Shown: in pieces, positions 35,841-46,485 of the stretch
How the letters are laid out: each line of letters opens with the position of its first letter
Numbering within the stretch: position 1 is the first letter of the stretch
The notes under the pieces: generated by a model
What the model was told of the DNA's origin: nothing
What the model saw: only the letters and a program-made list of their open reading frames with translations
Databases searched by the model: none
Position numbers and translations under genes: made by a program
Assembly: GCF_026745355.1 (NCBI RefSeq)
Contig: NC_079209.1
Coordinates: 43,082,888 to 43,146,887 of the forward strand
Direction: 5' to 3'
DNA length: 64,000 bases
From: Beta vulgaris subsp. vulgaris
Lineage: Eukaryota; Streptophyta; Magnoliopsida; Caryophyllales; Amaranthaceae

Positions 35841-36790
35841 ATGCCTCCACGACAACAGTTAGCTGCTAGAAAGGAAGCTGCGCGTCGTCGTCGCGTAAGC
35901 CTGGAAAATGCTTTCATATCATTGGCTAATAGGGCTATGTCTGCTGGTGGGGGACAGTCTGCTTTCGACCGGTTTGACCGTCATATGCCCCCTACTTATG
36001 ATGGTGTTGCTGACCCCGTGGCTCTGGAAAATTGGTTAAGGGAGATGGAGAAGCTTTTCACGGCAACAAACTGCTCTGCTGCCGAAATGGTACCTATTGG
36101 GACGTACTATTTGAAGAAAGAGGCGGATAATTGGTGGGGTACGGTGAAGGATGCGTGTATGGCTACAACTTTTTGGGTGGACCCAGTTCTCCGCCAAGCT
36201 GAAAGAGAGATTCTATCCTGATGAGTTGCGCTGGCAAAAATAGGAGGAGTTTCTATCTTTGACTCAAGGGAATATGGATATCCAGAAGTACACCGACCGC
36301 TTCACAGAGCTGTCTAAATTTGCTGAAACTGTCATTCCTACCGAAGCTGAGAGGGTTAAGAGGTATATAAAGAAAATGAATCCGAGGGTAAGGACTCTGG
36401 TGCTGTGTTCGGGGGTTACCACTTTTCAAGCTGCTTATGAGATGGCCCTGAGTGTTCATCCATCGGTGAGAGAGGAAGAAGCTGTTAAGGATGCATTTGT
36501 AAGGAAGCCTTTTCCGTCTGCTGCTCCTGGTCCGGCTAAGAAGCCGAGGTTTGAGTCGAGTTTCCGTGGTGGATACCAAGGCTCCAGTTCTAGGCAGGGT
36601 TTTGATCCGTCCAAGTGTCGGAGGTGTGAGAAGCCCGTGCATAGGGGAAAGGATTGTGAGGGTGCTGCCATTGTTTGCTTCTATTGTAGGGAAGCGGGTC
36701 ACAAGAGTTATGAGTGTCCCAAGAATCCGAGGGCTACAGCTAAGCCCCTGTTCCTCCTAGTCATTCTGCTCCGTGAAAGAATCGGGTTTA
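35841..36790 (+). pseudogene. Gypsy gag (right element)
   Basis: ATG at 35841 opens 'MPPRQQLAARKEAARRRR'. The gag region runs through 'NCSAAEMVPIGTYYL'. Loss of bases near 36167 shifts the frame, and a TAG at 36241-36243 interrupts 'RWQK*EEFLSLTQGNMD'. The second half (36259 on) ends in the knuckle at 36676-36717, 'CFYCREAGHKSYEC'. The TAG is shared with the left arm, so it predates the duplication, while the frameshift at 36167 is private to this copy. Confidence 0.82.
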
Positions 36791-36796
36791 CAGTAT

Positions 36797-39700
36797 GACT
36801 CATTCCGACGCCAATGTTCATCCCGACGTCATCTCTGGTACCTTTCTTGTTAATTCTGTTCCTGCTTCTGTGTTGTTTGATTCTGGTGCTCCGTGTCTTG
36901 TGTGTCTAATTCTTTTGCCAAGAAAGCTAAATTGACTTCGAGTTCTCCTATTCGAACTCTTATTTCTCTACCTTCTGGTGAGAATTACCCTTGTTTGGCC
37001 GAGTATTGTGGGGTGCTTTCTCTGTGTTGGGTATTGATCTTCCTGCCGATCTCAAGGCATTTCCCATGGTCGAGTTTGATGTTATTTTGGGCATGGACTG
37101 GTTGTTTAAGTATCGTGCTCAGATTCATTGCCGCGATCAAAAAGTGACTCTTCGTAGTCCGTGTGGCAAGCGTATCTCCTATAGTGGAGTGGTGTTGAAG
37201 AAAGGGGTGAAAATCGTATCTGCTCTCAAGATGCAAAAGCTCCGTCAGAAAGGAGAGCATGTGTTCATCTGCATGGTGAAAGATTTAACCCAGGAAGCGA
37301 AGTTAGAGGACATTCCCTTTGTCCGTGACTATCCGGACGTTTTTCCTGATGAGCTACCGGGTATCTCCCGAAAGAGAAGTTGAGTTCAGCATTGACTTGA
37401 CTCCTGGTACTGCTCCTCTGTCAAAGGCCCCTATAGGATGGCGCCTGCTGATTGCAAGAGTTGAAGACTTAGTGCAAGAATTGATTGATAAGGGATTTAT
37501 TAGGCCAAGTGTCTCGCCGTGGGGTGCCCTGTTCTGTTTGTCAAGAAGAAATATGGGAGTATGCGGCTTTGCATCGATTATCGTGAATTGAACAAGGTGA
37601 CTGTCAAGAATAGGTATCCCTTGCCCCGCATTGAGGATCTGTTTGACCAGCTAAAGGGTGCTGGAGTATTCTCAAAGATAGATTTGAGGTCAGGCTATCA
37701 CCAGATTCCGGTGAAGAAGGAAGATATTCCTAAGACCGCCTTCCGGACAAGATATGGGCACTATGAGTTTGTTGTCATGCCCTTTGGTCTTACTAATGCC
37801 CTTGTTGTATTCATGGATCAGATGAACCGCTCTTTCCATGAGTTCCTGGATTCGTGTGTAGTTGTTTTTATCGATGATATCCTGGTGTACTCTAAGAATG
37901 AAGAAGAGCATGAGAAGCATCTAAGGTTGATCTTGGGTATTATGAGGTAACAAAAGTGGCTTGCAAAATTCTCAAGTGTGAGTTCTGGCTGAAGGAGGTG
38001 TCGTTCCTAGGCCATGTCATCAGCAAGGATGGAGTTATGGTGGATCCTTCTAAGGTTAGAGCTGTGGTGGATTGGGAGAGTCCTAAAAATGTTTCGAAAT
38101 CCGGAGTTTTCTAGGTCTTGCTGGTTATTATCGGAGGTTTGTTAAGGATTTCTCAAGGATAGCCCAGCCGTTGACTAAATTGATGAAGAAGGAGAGCAAG
38201 TTCCTGTGGTCCGAAGAGTGTGAAAAAGCATTTCAAAGAATGAAGAAGTGCCTCACTACCGCGCCTGTTCTGACCTTGCCTACCGAAGGGGTTGGGTTTG
38301 AAGTATTATAGTGACGCATCGAAGCGGTTGGTTGTGTTCTTATGCAACAAGGAAAGTGGTGGCGTATGCTCCATGGCAGTTGAAGGTGCATGAAAAGAAT
38401 TACCCTACTCATGATTGGAGTTGGCTGTGGTGTTGCTCTTAAAATCTGGCGCACCTATTTATGGGTTTCATGTAGGGTGTTTACCGACCAAAAAGCCTCA
38501 AGTACATTCTTCACTCAAAGGATTTGAATATGAGGCAGAGGAGATGGTTGGAGCTGATCAAGGATTACGATCTGCAGCTTGATTACCATGAGGGAAAGCT
38601 AATGTGGTTGCGGATGCTTCAGCCGTAAGTCGAAGCATTCTCTAATGCGGTTAGAATTCCGCCGAGAGACTTTGTGATGAATTTCGGAAGCTTGAAATCG
38701 AGGTGGTACCTCGGGGTTCGGTGAAACTCTTGTGCTATGAGTGTCGAGCCTGCCTTGTTCCAAGAGTTGCGAGAGAAGCAGAAAATGATCCTAAGTTGGA
38801 GAAGATCCGTGAAGCTAAGGCTCAGGGTCGAGCCGAAAATTTGAAGTCGATTCCGAGGGAGGTCTAAAATTTATGGTCGTTGGTGGTGCCTAATGACTTG
38901 GAGCTTAAGAAGAAGATTCTCGAAGAAGCTCATTGTACTCCCTATTCTGTTCATCCTGGGGGTGATAAGCTTTACAAGGATCTCAAGGCTAATTTCTGGT
39001 GGCCTTGTATGAAGAGGGAAGTGGCCGAATTTGTGGCTAGGTGTCTGGTGTGTCAAAAGTCAAGATCGAGCATCAAGACCGGTGGTTTGCTACAACCATT
39101 ACCAATTCCCGCATGGAAGTTGATTCTATCTCGATGGACTTTGTTATGGGTCTTCCGAGAGCTGCTGGTGGTGAATGCGTGTGGGTGATTGTGGACCGAT
39201 TGACTAAGGTGCTCGGTTTATTCCGATGAAGAATACTTGGTCTATGGAAGAGTTAGCGGAAGCTACGCTAATGAAATCATTCGATTGCAGGTGTTCCGAA
39301 GGATATAGTATCTGACGACCCTATTTTGTCTCATTTCTGGATTGCTCTGCAAGAAGCATTTGGTACTAAGTTGAAGTTGAGTACCGCTTTCCATGCTGCT
39401 ACGGATGGGCAAACGAGAGGACTATTCAGACTCTGGAGGATATGCTCCGTGCTGTGCTTTGGAATTTCAAGAGTCTTGGTTGAAGTCATTGGAATTGGTG
39501 GAGTTCTCTTACAACAACAGTTACCATGCTAGCATTCAGATGGCTCCTTATGAGGCCTTGTATGGGCGAAAGTGTCGAGTCCTACTTGTTGGAGCGACAT
39601 AAGTGATCGTTGGTTTGGGCCGACTTGATCCAAGATACGTTGAGCAAGTAAAGGTGATTCAGGCTAGAATGAAGGCTGCTCAAGATAGGCAAGGTCTTAT

Positions 39701-40135
39701 GCAGATTGCGTCGAAGCCTATTTCTTTCACCGTTGGGAATAAGGTGTCTGTTGAAGGTTCTCCGATGAAGGGAGTGGCGAGATTTGGGCAAAAAGGCAAT
39801 TAAGCCCGAAGTATGTTGGCCCTATGAGATTCTCGAGAGATTGGGGAGGTGGCTTACAGATTGGCTATGCCCCCTGAGTTGTCGAGGGTGCACGATGTGT
39901 TCCATGTGTCGCAGTTGCGGAGGTATCCAGCGATCGTCTCATGTCATTCCTATAGAGTCGGTCTCATTGAGCCGAAATGACTTTTGAGGAGCGACCTGTT
40001 CAGATCTTGGACCGTCAGAATCGTGCTCTGAGAAGAAAGGTGATACCCTTGGTTAAGGTGCTTTGGAGAAGCCAAAAGTACGAGGAAGCCACTTGGAAAA
40101 CGGAGGAGTCGATGAGGCTTTAGTATCCCGAGCTT
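36797..40135 (+). pseudogene. Gypsy pol (right element), heavily frameshifted
   Basis: Domains in order: aspartic protease (about 36797-37150, active site disrupted by a one-base loss after 'LFDSGA'), RT (37480-37950, '[13 protein letters not shown]', 'FIDDILVYS'), RNase H (38000-38640), integrase zinc-binding and core (38880-39600), and a chromodomain-like tail (39880-40130, '[18 protein letters not shown]' and '[15 protein letters not shown]'). Up to about 38280 it matches the left copy well. From there to about 39990 one-base deletions occur every few tens of bases, so no domain stays in frame. The tail shows what the truncated left copy lost. Confidence 0.8.
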
Positions 40136-40187
40136 TTTGTTTCAGGTATTTCCTTGTTATTTCAAGTTCGAGGACGAACTTTTTCTT

Positions 40188-40200
40188 AAGGAGGGGAGAT
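40188..40200 (+). other. Polypurine tract (right gypsy element)
   Basis: 'aaggaggggagat' abuts the first base of the 3' LTR, as required for plus-strand priming. Confidence 0.8.
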
Positions 40201-40286
40201 TGTAACACCCCAAATTCTCTGAAATTTTCGGTGTTAATTATTATTACTGAGTATTAAATTATATTTTACTAAATTATTTTCGGAAA

Positions 40287-40287
<1 letters not shown>

Positions 40288-40368
<81 letters not shown>
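40288..40368. repeat. (AT)n microsatellite inside the 3' LTR
   Basis: About 80 bp of uninterrupted AT dinucleotides. The LINE insertion and the palindrome axis both map to the equivalent tract of the 5' LTR. Here it lacks the 'tatacata' interruptions that characterise the axis and left-end arrays. Confidence 0.9.
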
Positions 40369-40370
<2 letters not shown>

Positions 40371-41914
40371 TACATCTACATTATTTTTGTCGACATTGTT
40401 CAAGGTTATAATGTGTGTTTGATTAGTGTGGCATTATTGTTAGTCGTATAATGTAGTTGTCTGCATTGTTCATATGAAACGGACAATGTAGTATTCGTGT
40501 GTGTGCCAAGTGTAAAATGTGGTAGAGTATTGCGTGCATATTTGTATTACGTTAGTGTTTATAAATTTTAATTTTAAAAAAATATATATATACCTATACA
40601 TTTTATTTTAAACGTTTTATTGGGGTGTCTAAAACGTATGTTATACTAGCGTTTTGTACATTGTATTATTAGTGTTAGGAGGTCCGAAAATTCTGAATTT
40701 TAATTGTAGTATACGAAGAGTTTTGGACAACTTATTTCAAGCTCTTGTAACGTTGCGATAACCAAAGGTCTACCTCTTCCTTTGCCCCCTTAATGCACCT
40801 CGTAAACCACAAACTCTTCACCTTATTTTCTGAAAATAAAATCAGCATTCTTGGCTTGCCATCACCATTTCACACGCCTAACACAAAGGAAAAGGGAAGA
40901 GGAAAAGTTTGTGCTTTCTTCACAATTTTTCTCACACAAAAATCAGTCCACATTTCTTGGTTTCAAGCTATTTCACACAGGTTTTTCAAGCGCGCGTTGA
41001 GATCGTTGTTTTGTGATCTTAGGAGGAGAAGGTGGTGATATTCCAAAAGACATTTAGAGTACTTTGAAGCTTTCTACCGCGTCTCCTACCAAGAAAAAGG
41101 TAACTAGCATTATCCTAGTTCGGTAAAGTATATATTTTGAATTTAGGTTGTTAGAGAAACGTTAGAGAACGTAGTATCATGTTAGGTGGAACTTAGAGGA
41201 TTGTATGGTTAAAGTTTTTTTGTAGATTTTATAGTTGTTGGTGTTGTTTTCGTGTTTGGAATTTCTACTATAATTTTATTGTTAGCGCTTATCGAATTGT
41301 TGTTTCTCTTAAGTGATTGTGGTTTTGTTCTTCAAGTTGAATTACTTGGATTGTGTCTTGACATTCTTGGTTGTCATTGTTGTATTGGTGTAGTATGGGT
41401 GTTGTGAGGATGTTTGTTGTGTGTGTGTTGTGAATTGAGGTTGGAGTGGGCATGGATGGCTGGAGCAAGCCTCAGAGAAGTCTTCGTGGGCGAGCGAACG
41501 AAGCTCGCAGGCCACGGCAGAAGGCTGCTCGCGACTCGCGAGCCTCGTCGCACCTCGCGAGGAGTGGTCTGTCCCCTGGGTCGTGATGCTATGCTTTAAT
41601 TTCCTTTTTAGCTTACAGCTTATGTGTCCTTGCTTGGTTGGCCTTAGGTGTGTATATAGGGTATTTGAGTAAACTTTGGTTAAGTTTAAAGTATTATATT
41701 AAGGGTATGTGCCCAGTTATATTAGGTAACTTTCGGTACTTGCCTTGAAATTGGTTGACTGCTTGTGTTATGGCCATGTAGACTCATGATGGAACCTTGG
41801 TGGATAAGGGTGGCTTGGGTTGCTCTTATAACTTGTTATATACATTGGAAGGTTGGTTTGGATTAGTTGGTGTAAACCTTGACGTGTATACTTGTTCGTT
41901 ATTGCATAGTGTGA

Positions 41915-42226
41915 CTATAGGAACGACATGGTTCTAGAGGTCTCTATTTACGTGGTCCTAAGAACGATATGGTTCTAGGAACTTGAGTTGATTGTCCTAA
42001 GGGCGGCATGGTCCTAGGAATGTGTGAGTGATTATCCTAAGGGCGGTATGGTCCTAGGATTTGGTTACTTAACCACGGGCGGTATGGTCCATTGGTTCAC
42101 TACGGGTGGTATGATCCGTAAAAATTTAGCTATTCGAAAAGGGCGGTATGGTTCCTCGAATATGCAACGTAGGCCTTGGGCGGCATGGTCCAATGAGTCT
42201 ACTCATAGACGGTATGGTCTGTTGTG
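41915..42226 (+). repeat. Hairpin array in 3' LTR (9 units)
   Basis: Same array as in the 5' LTRs, but the 'attcgaaaagggcggtatgg' unit is present once instead of twice. The flanking words are otherwise collinear. Confidence 0.82.
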
Positions 42227-42911
42227 TTTGAGCTCGTTGACCGCATTGGTTGCATGGTTGACGGGGATTGGTTGTGTTAGTAAAGTGTCTAGGTTGATGT
42301 TATGACCGTTGTATCTCGTGGTGAATATGGTGTTTGATATTGCATTTTCTGATGTTGTTTCTAAATATTTAAGTTCTTATCTGTTTCTATTTGAGCTGGG
42401 AGAACTGCTAGTTACTCCCCACTGATTGTGGAAGTTTGTTGAATAATTGTGCAGATGGTGATGCTGTTTAGAGTTGTCACAGTTTGGACCGGGGTTGTGC
42501 GTTTTAACCGTGTGAGCAAGGAAGTAGTGCTAGTTATAGTAGATGAGCACTCTGAAGCTGGAATTAGGACTAGTTGCTTAGTTGGTTTTAAGTAGCTACT
42601 CTTGTTTGACTTTTGTTTTGGAACTATGGATTTCAGCTGTTTTAGTTATAACACTCTATTTTGAGGTTGTAATGGTGGTCTTATGACTTTTTGAGACTTG
42701 TTGGAAATGAGGGTATGGGACCTCGTTTTCCCTTTTTACATCTATATCTTGAAGTTGAACTATGCTTATGAAGCTTTATTCTATTTATAGTTTCCATTCT
42801 ACTCCATAGAGTAGCATCTCCGTCTCTTGTGTATTTCCGCTGCCATTATTTATATCTTTTTTCTTTATTTTAAGCCTTTGTTCTTCTTGGTTTTGGACGG
42901 GATGTTACAGG

Positions 42912-43371
42912 GTATGTCTTTCGGCTAAATGAAGGAGCAGTGAGCTGGAAGAGCTCAAAGAAAAGCATTGTAGCAGACTCTACAATGGAATCAGAATATT
43001 TAGCAGCAGTTGAAGCAGCTAAGGAAGCAGTTTGGATAATGAAATTCTTGATAGAGCTGGATATTATACATAGTGCTCAGTAAGGAATTGAGTTGTTTTG
43101 TGACAACAATGGTGCTATTGCGCAAGCAAAAGAACCAAGGTCACATAACAAGTTCAAACATGTGATGAGGAAATTTCACCTCATTCGAGAGATAGTTGAC
43201 AGGAAGGATGTCAGAATCTACAAAGTTCATACGAATGAGAACGTGGTTCATCCGCTAACTAAACCACTACCTCAACCCAAGCATGAGTGTCACGCTAGGG
43301 CTATAGGCTTGAAGCAAATGTTAGAGTGGCTTTATATTGTACTAGGTTTAGAGAAACTTGTTACAATGTAA
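42912..43371 (+). pseudogene. Copia RNase H C-terminal fragment
   Basis: Reading from the LTR junction: 'GYVFRLNEGAVSWKSSKKSI', 'VADSTMESEYLAAVEAAKEA' and, after an in-frame TAA at 43081-43083, 'FCDNNGAIAQAKEPRSHNKF' and 'VHTNENVVHPLTKPLPQPKH'. These are the standard last blocks of Ty1/copia RNase H, including the catalytic Glu in STMESEY and Asp in FCDNN. Truncation at the N side plus the stop make it a pseudogene. Confidence 0.85.
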
Positions 43372-43833
43372 AGACATGGTTTTGCTATTTATGTTTATGA
43401 GAACAAAGTTTATTTTATTTAATTATTGGTTTGGTATTAAATAAAATGTCCAAAATATATCTTGAATTCTATGGTTTTGTCAAATATGTAATTTGATGAA
43501 TGAAACACTATAATTGAACAAAATTTAGAGAATATTAAAGTTCCTAATCTAAGTCATTAAACTGAAAATAAATGACTTGTTAAAGGGATTAGCATATAAG
43601 ATTGATTGATAGCGCCGTTTCATGGGCTATGGAAACATAGAGATGTTTAATCAATCATATGGATATGTATAGTTGATACATAGTCGAACTAGACCTACTT
43701 AGAAGTTTTATAACTTCGAAATTATATTAGTAGATTCTTAAGACATGAGTGGAACATTACTTAACCCAATGATTGGTATAACTTTGATACTGTCAAATGT
43801 CATGCCATAAAAGGGGACTATAAAGGCAGCATT

Positions 43834-44752
43834 CACTAGTAGAGAAATGACGATTTGCGTCGGACCTGAGACCCCTATTTGCGTCGGACATGGGTCCGGC
43901 GGCACAAGTCTCAACGCAGATGACCTACAAATGATCTGCGTCGTATGCGGAAACGACGCAGATCGTTTACCTATTTGCATCGCACGTTGTATACGGTGCG
44001 ACGCACGTTGTATACGGTGCGACGCAGATGGCTCTCCACAGCCCAAGATAGAAGGGTAATTTGCGTCACACATAACACTGTGTGCGACGCAAATCAAGCA
44101 TCTGCGTCGCACCTTAAGCAATGTGCGACGCAAATCAGACCATTGGGCAGGTTCTAATTTATGTAATTTGCGTCGCATGTGGCTATATGTGCGACGCAAA
44201 TTACAGAAATGTTGCAATATTCCATATTCCATATTTTGGATTCCATATTTTGCAATATTCCTTTTTTTTCTCTCAAACTCCAGTATTCAGTATTCCATAT
44301 TCCCAACTTAAAATCGCAATAATTCGCAATAATTTTGCATTGATATGTAAATAGTATATACAAACACATCTTTTACATTAATATGTAAATATTAGATACA
44401 ATATATACAAACACATCTTTTGCATTGATATGTAAATATTAGATACAAACCTATGTAAAAAAATATATACAATATATACAAAACAAATTACATTGTAAAT
44501 ATGTAAAAATATATGTAAACTAAATGTAAACTAAATGTAAACAAATTAGATTACAAATATAAAAATAAAACTGAAACGAAGATGAGCCGCTGCCGGTTTC
44601 CGAATTACATTACATTACTCGTATTTGGTGCTTATGCAGTGATGTTTTGCGGCGCATGCTGCATAGCATGTGACACAAATTATGTTTTTGCGTCGTTTTG
44701 CCTTTCATGTGACGCAAATGGGGCGACGCAAATCGTCCTTTTTCTACTAGTG
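43834..44752. mobile_element. Non-autonomous CACTA element 2 (919 bp)
   Basis: Inverted ends 'CACTAGTAGA...' with a 3-bp target duplication ATT (43831-43833 and 44753-44755). The subterminal 'tttgcgtcg'/'gcgacgcaaat' repeats match the family of CACTA element 1. In places the repeat arms form perfect short hairpins, for example 'tttgcgtcgcatgtgg' opposite 'atgtgcgacgcaaat'. There is no transposase. Short open frames in the GC-rich repeat zones are incidental. Confidence 0.92.
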
Positions 44753-45050
44753 ATTCAAGTAGTGCTAAAAGTTGAGTGGGGAGTATTGGTTACTACAAGA
44801 TTGAAAAGGTCCTCCTATATGAGATAGGATAGGTGTCTTGGCCCCTTGAAGAGCGAAAATTGAAAAATGCATGGCCATGCTCAAATGGATCATTCGATGA
44901 TCATTTGTTTGTCAATTTGAACTCGGATTTCAAGGATTAATTTGAAAACTATTATGGATGATATAGAAATATGATCATACTATCAAATTACGACATTAAG
45001 AGACTTGAGGAATTAAAACATTGCACACTCGTCCCGGACAAGTGGGAGAT

Positions 45051-45657
45051 TGAAGGATTTTTGTCCTCGACTTAAATGCAATTACTAATAATATTATGGA
45101 GATAATAAATTCGTTTTATTGGGTCGTCTATACGTCTTGCTAGAGAAAGCTATAGAACTCCGGGTTAGTAAATTATAAACCTGAAGCCCAATATAATGGA
45201 TGCTATAAGGTCACACATTATACATAGATCAACAAAAGAAGCCTAGAGTCCATAAGGGCCCTAGGGGTGGCCGACCAAGAGGTAAAAGGAGAGGGGTTAT
45301 TGCTAACCTAAAATATATTATATATTGGGTTAGGTAGTAAAGAAAATATATTAGATATCTCATATTATTCTTCTCTCTCCTATTCTCAAAAGTCACGTAA
45401 TATACTCCATAAATTTGAAGAAGTTTTCTTCCTATCCAACTAGCATTGGTGGATTGTTGATCCGGATTGGTGGACCAAATAGAGGAATCATATATGGGGT
45501 TCTTTATCCGGGTTATTCAACCTTTGTGGAATTCACGCTACAAAAGTTAATTCTAAACTTATATGTGATCCTTGATTGTATAAGCATGTGATCCTGTTTT
45601 AAGTGCTTATGAATTAGATTCATGAAATTCCGCTTATAATTCTTATAGAATTCTACA
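45051..45657 (+). repeat. Candidate copia 3' LTR
   Basis: Starts 'tgaaggatttttgtcc' directly after a purine tract and may end '...gaattctaca' at 45657, giving TG...CA ends and a plausible 607 bp. The matching 5' LTR is not in the window, so the right edge is a guess. Confidence 0.5.
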
Positions 45658-46034
45658 TAATCGTAGATCATAGAGAATTGATCAATGTAAGATCAAATAA
45701 TGAAGGGATATAGCAACTCAATTTAAGAGAAAATGCCTTTGATTTACATAATAAATATAAGAAAAGATGGGATCAACCAATCATATAGGTCATGTGACAT
45801 GTAGAATTGATCAATCGAGAAGACAATTCTAAGAGTTGGGATTATTTTGGAATAACTAATACTAGAAATTATTATTAAAAGAGTACGGCTCACAGTTGAA
45901 ACTATCATGATCAATTAAAATGTCATAAATTTGAAAGTAGATAATTATTCATATAGAACACATAGAGTTATACATATATTTCCATTACGGGTACGAAAAT
46001 AAGGCCTCTGAGCAGATTTAGTACTACTACTCAG

Positions 46035-46040
46035 TTTATT
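46035..46040 (-). terminator. Poly(A) signal of the chitinase gene
   Basis: AATAAA on the minus strand, about 45 nt after the chitinase stop codon. Confidence 0.6.
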
Positions 46041-46084
46041 AGACTAAGACTTGTATACTATGACCATAAAACCAGCCAATTGAC

Positions 46085-46485
46085 TTAGCAACGGAGGTTA
46101 TTCCCTGGTGAAACGCCAAGCTGTTGACAATACTGAGTGTAGTACCCAACACGAGCAGTAACAGCAGCAGAGTTACCACCATTACATTCGATTCCATTGA
46201 TAGCTCGAATGGTGGGCCCGAACCCTTGGCCAGAGATGATAATAGAGTGGACATTGTTCATCCAAAACCAGAAGGCTGTCTTAAAGGCGATAACAGGGTC
46301 GTTGGCAACTGTTTCTGGTGCATTCAAACCATCAAATCCAATGCTTCGGCCTGCTGGTCCGTAGTTGTAGTTCCATGAGATCTGAATAGGGCCTCTTCCG
46401 TAGTATTGCTTACTTGGGTTGCAAGGCCATTGAGTGCTTGGCTGACAATACGTTGATTTTGCAATCTCCTCTATGTAGCAAAAAT
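46085..46485 (-). CDS. Chitinase exon 2
   Basis: It begins after 'tttcctgcag' on the minus strand and codes for '[13 protein letters not shown]', the substrate-binding '[17 protein letters not shown]', the second GH19 signature and the C-terminal '[11 protein letters not shown]' ending in the usual Cys. No internal stop or shift. Confidence 0.92.

Larger units (their letters stand above)
33001..40200 (+). mobile_element. Ty3/gypsy chromovirus body, right palindrome copy
   Basis: Partial 5' LTR, primer binding site, gag, pol and polypurine tract, continued by an intact 3' LTR (40201-42909). It mirrors the left element. LTR termini are 'tgtaacacccc' and 'gggatgttaca', a good imperfect inverted pair. 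The true 5' end of the element is missing because the LTR was split by the LINE and then by the palindrome axis, so no target duplication can be tested. The 5 bases after the 3' LTR are 'gggta'. Confidence 0.88.
40201..42909 (+). repeat. 3' LTR of right gypsy element (2709 bp, complete)
   Basis: Begins 'tgtaacaccccaaattctc', includes a pure (AT)n run at about 40288-40368, then 'ttctacatctacatt', and ends 'gacgggatgttaca' at 42909. It is the only complete LTR in the window and gives the reference for the two truncated ones. At its right edge the sequence passes directly into the Ty1/copia RNase H coding region. Confidence 0.9.
42910..45657 (+). mobile_element. Ty1/copia 3' fragment
   Basis: The C-terminal RNase H coding region, a downstream non-coding stretch, a polypurine-like 'aagtgggagat' (about 45040-45050) and a candidate 3' LTR (45051-45657) are in the expected order. 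The 5' part was cut away at the gypsy 3' LTR junction. A CACTA element (43834-44752) lies in the non-coding stretch. The upstream half of this element is not in the window, presumably lost with the gypsy 5' end. Confidence 0.75.

Noticed and set aside
6154..40090. Palindrome wholly explained as a missed-adapter read artefact
   Set aside because: The arms differ by a complete CACTA insertion with target duplication and by private mutations; an artefact would give near-identical arms. A wrong join of two loci or haplotypes remains possible.
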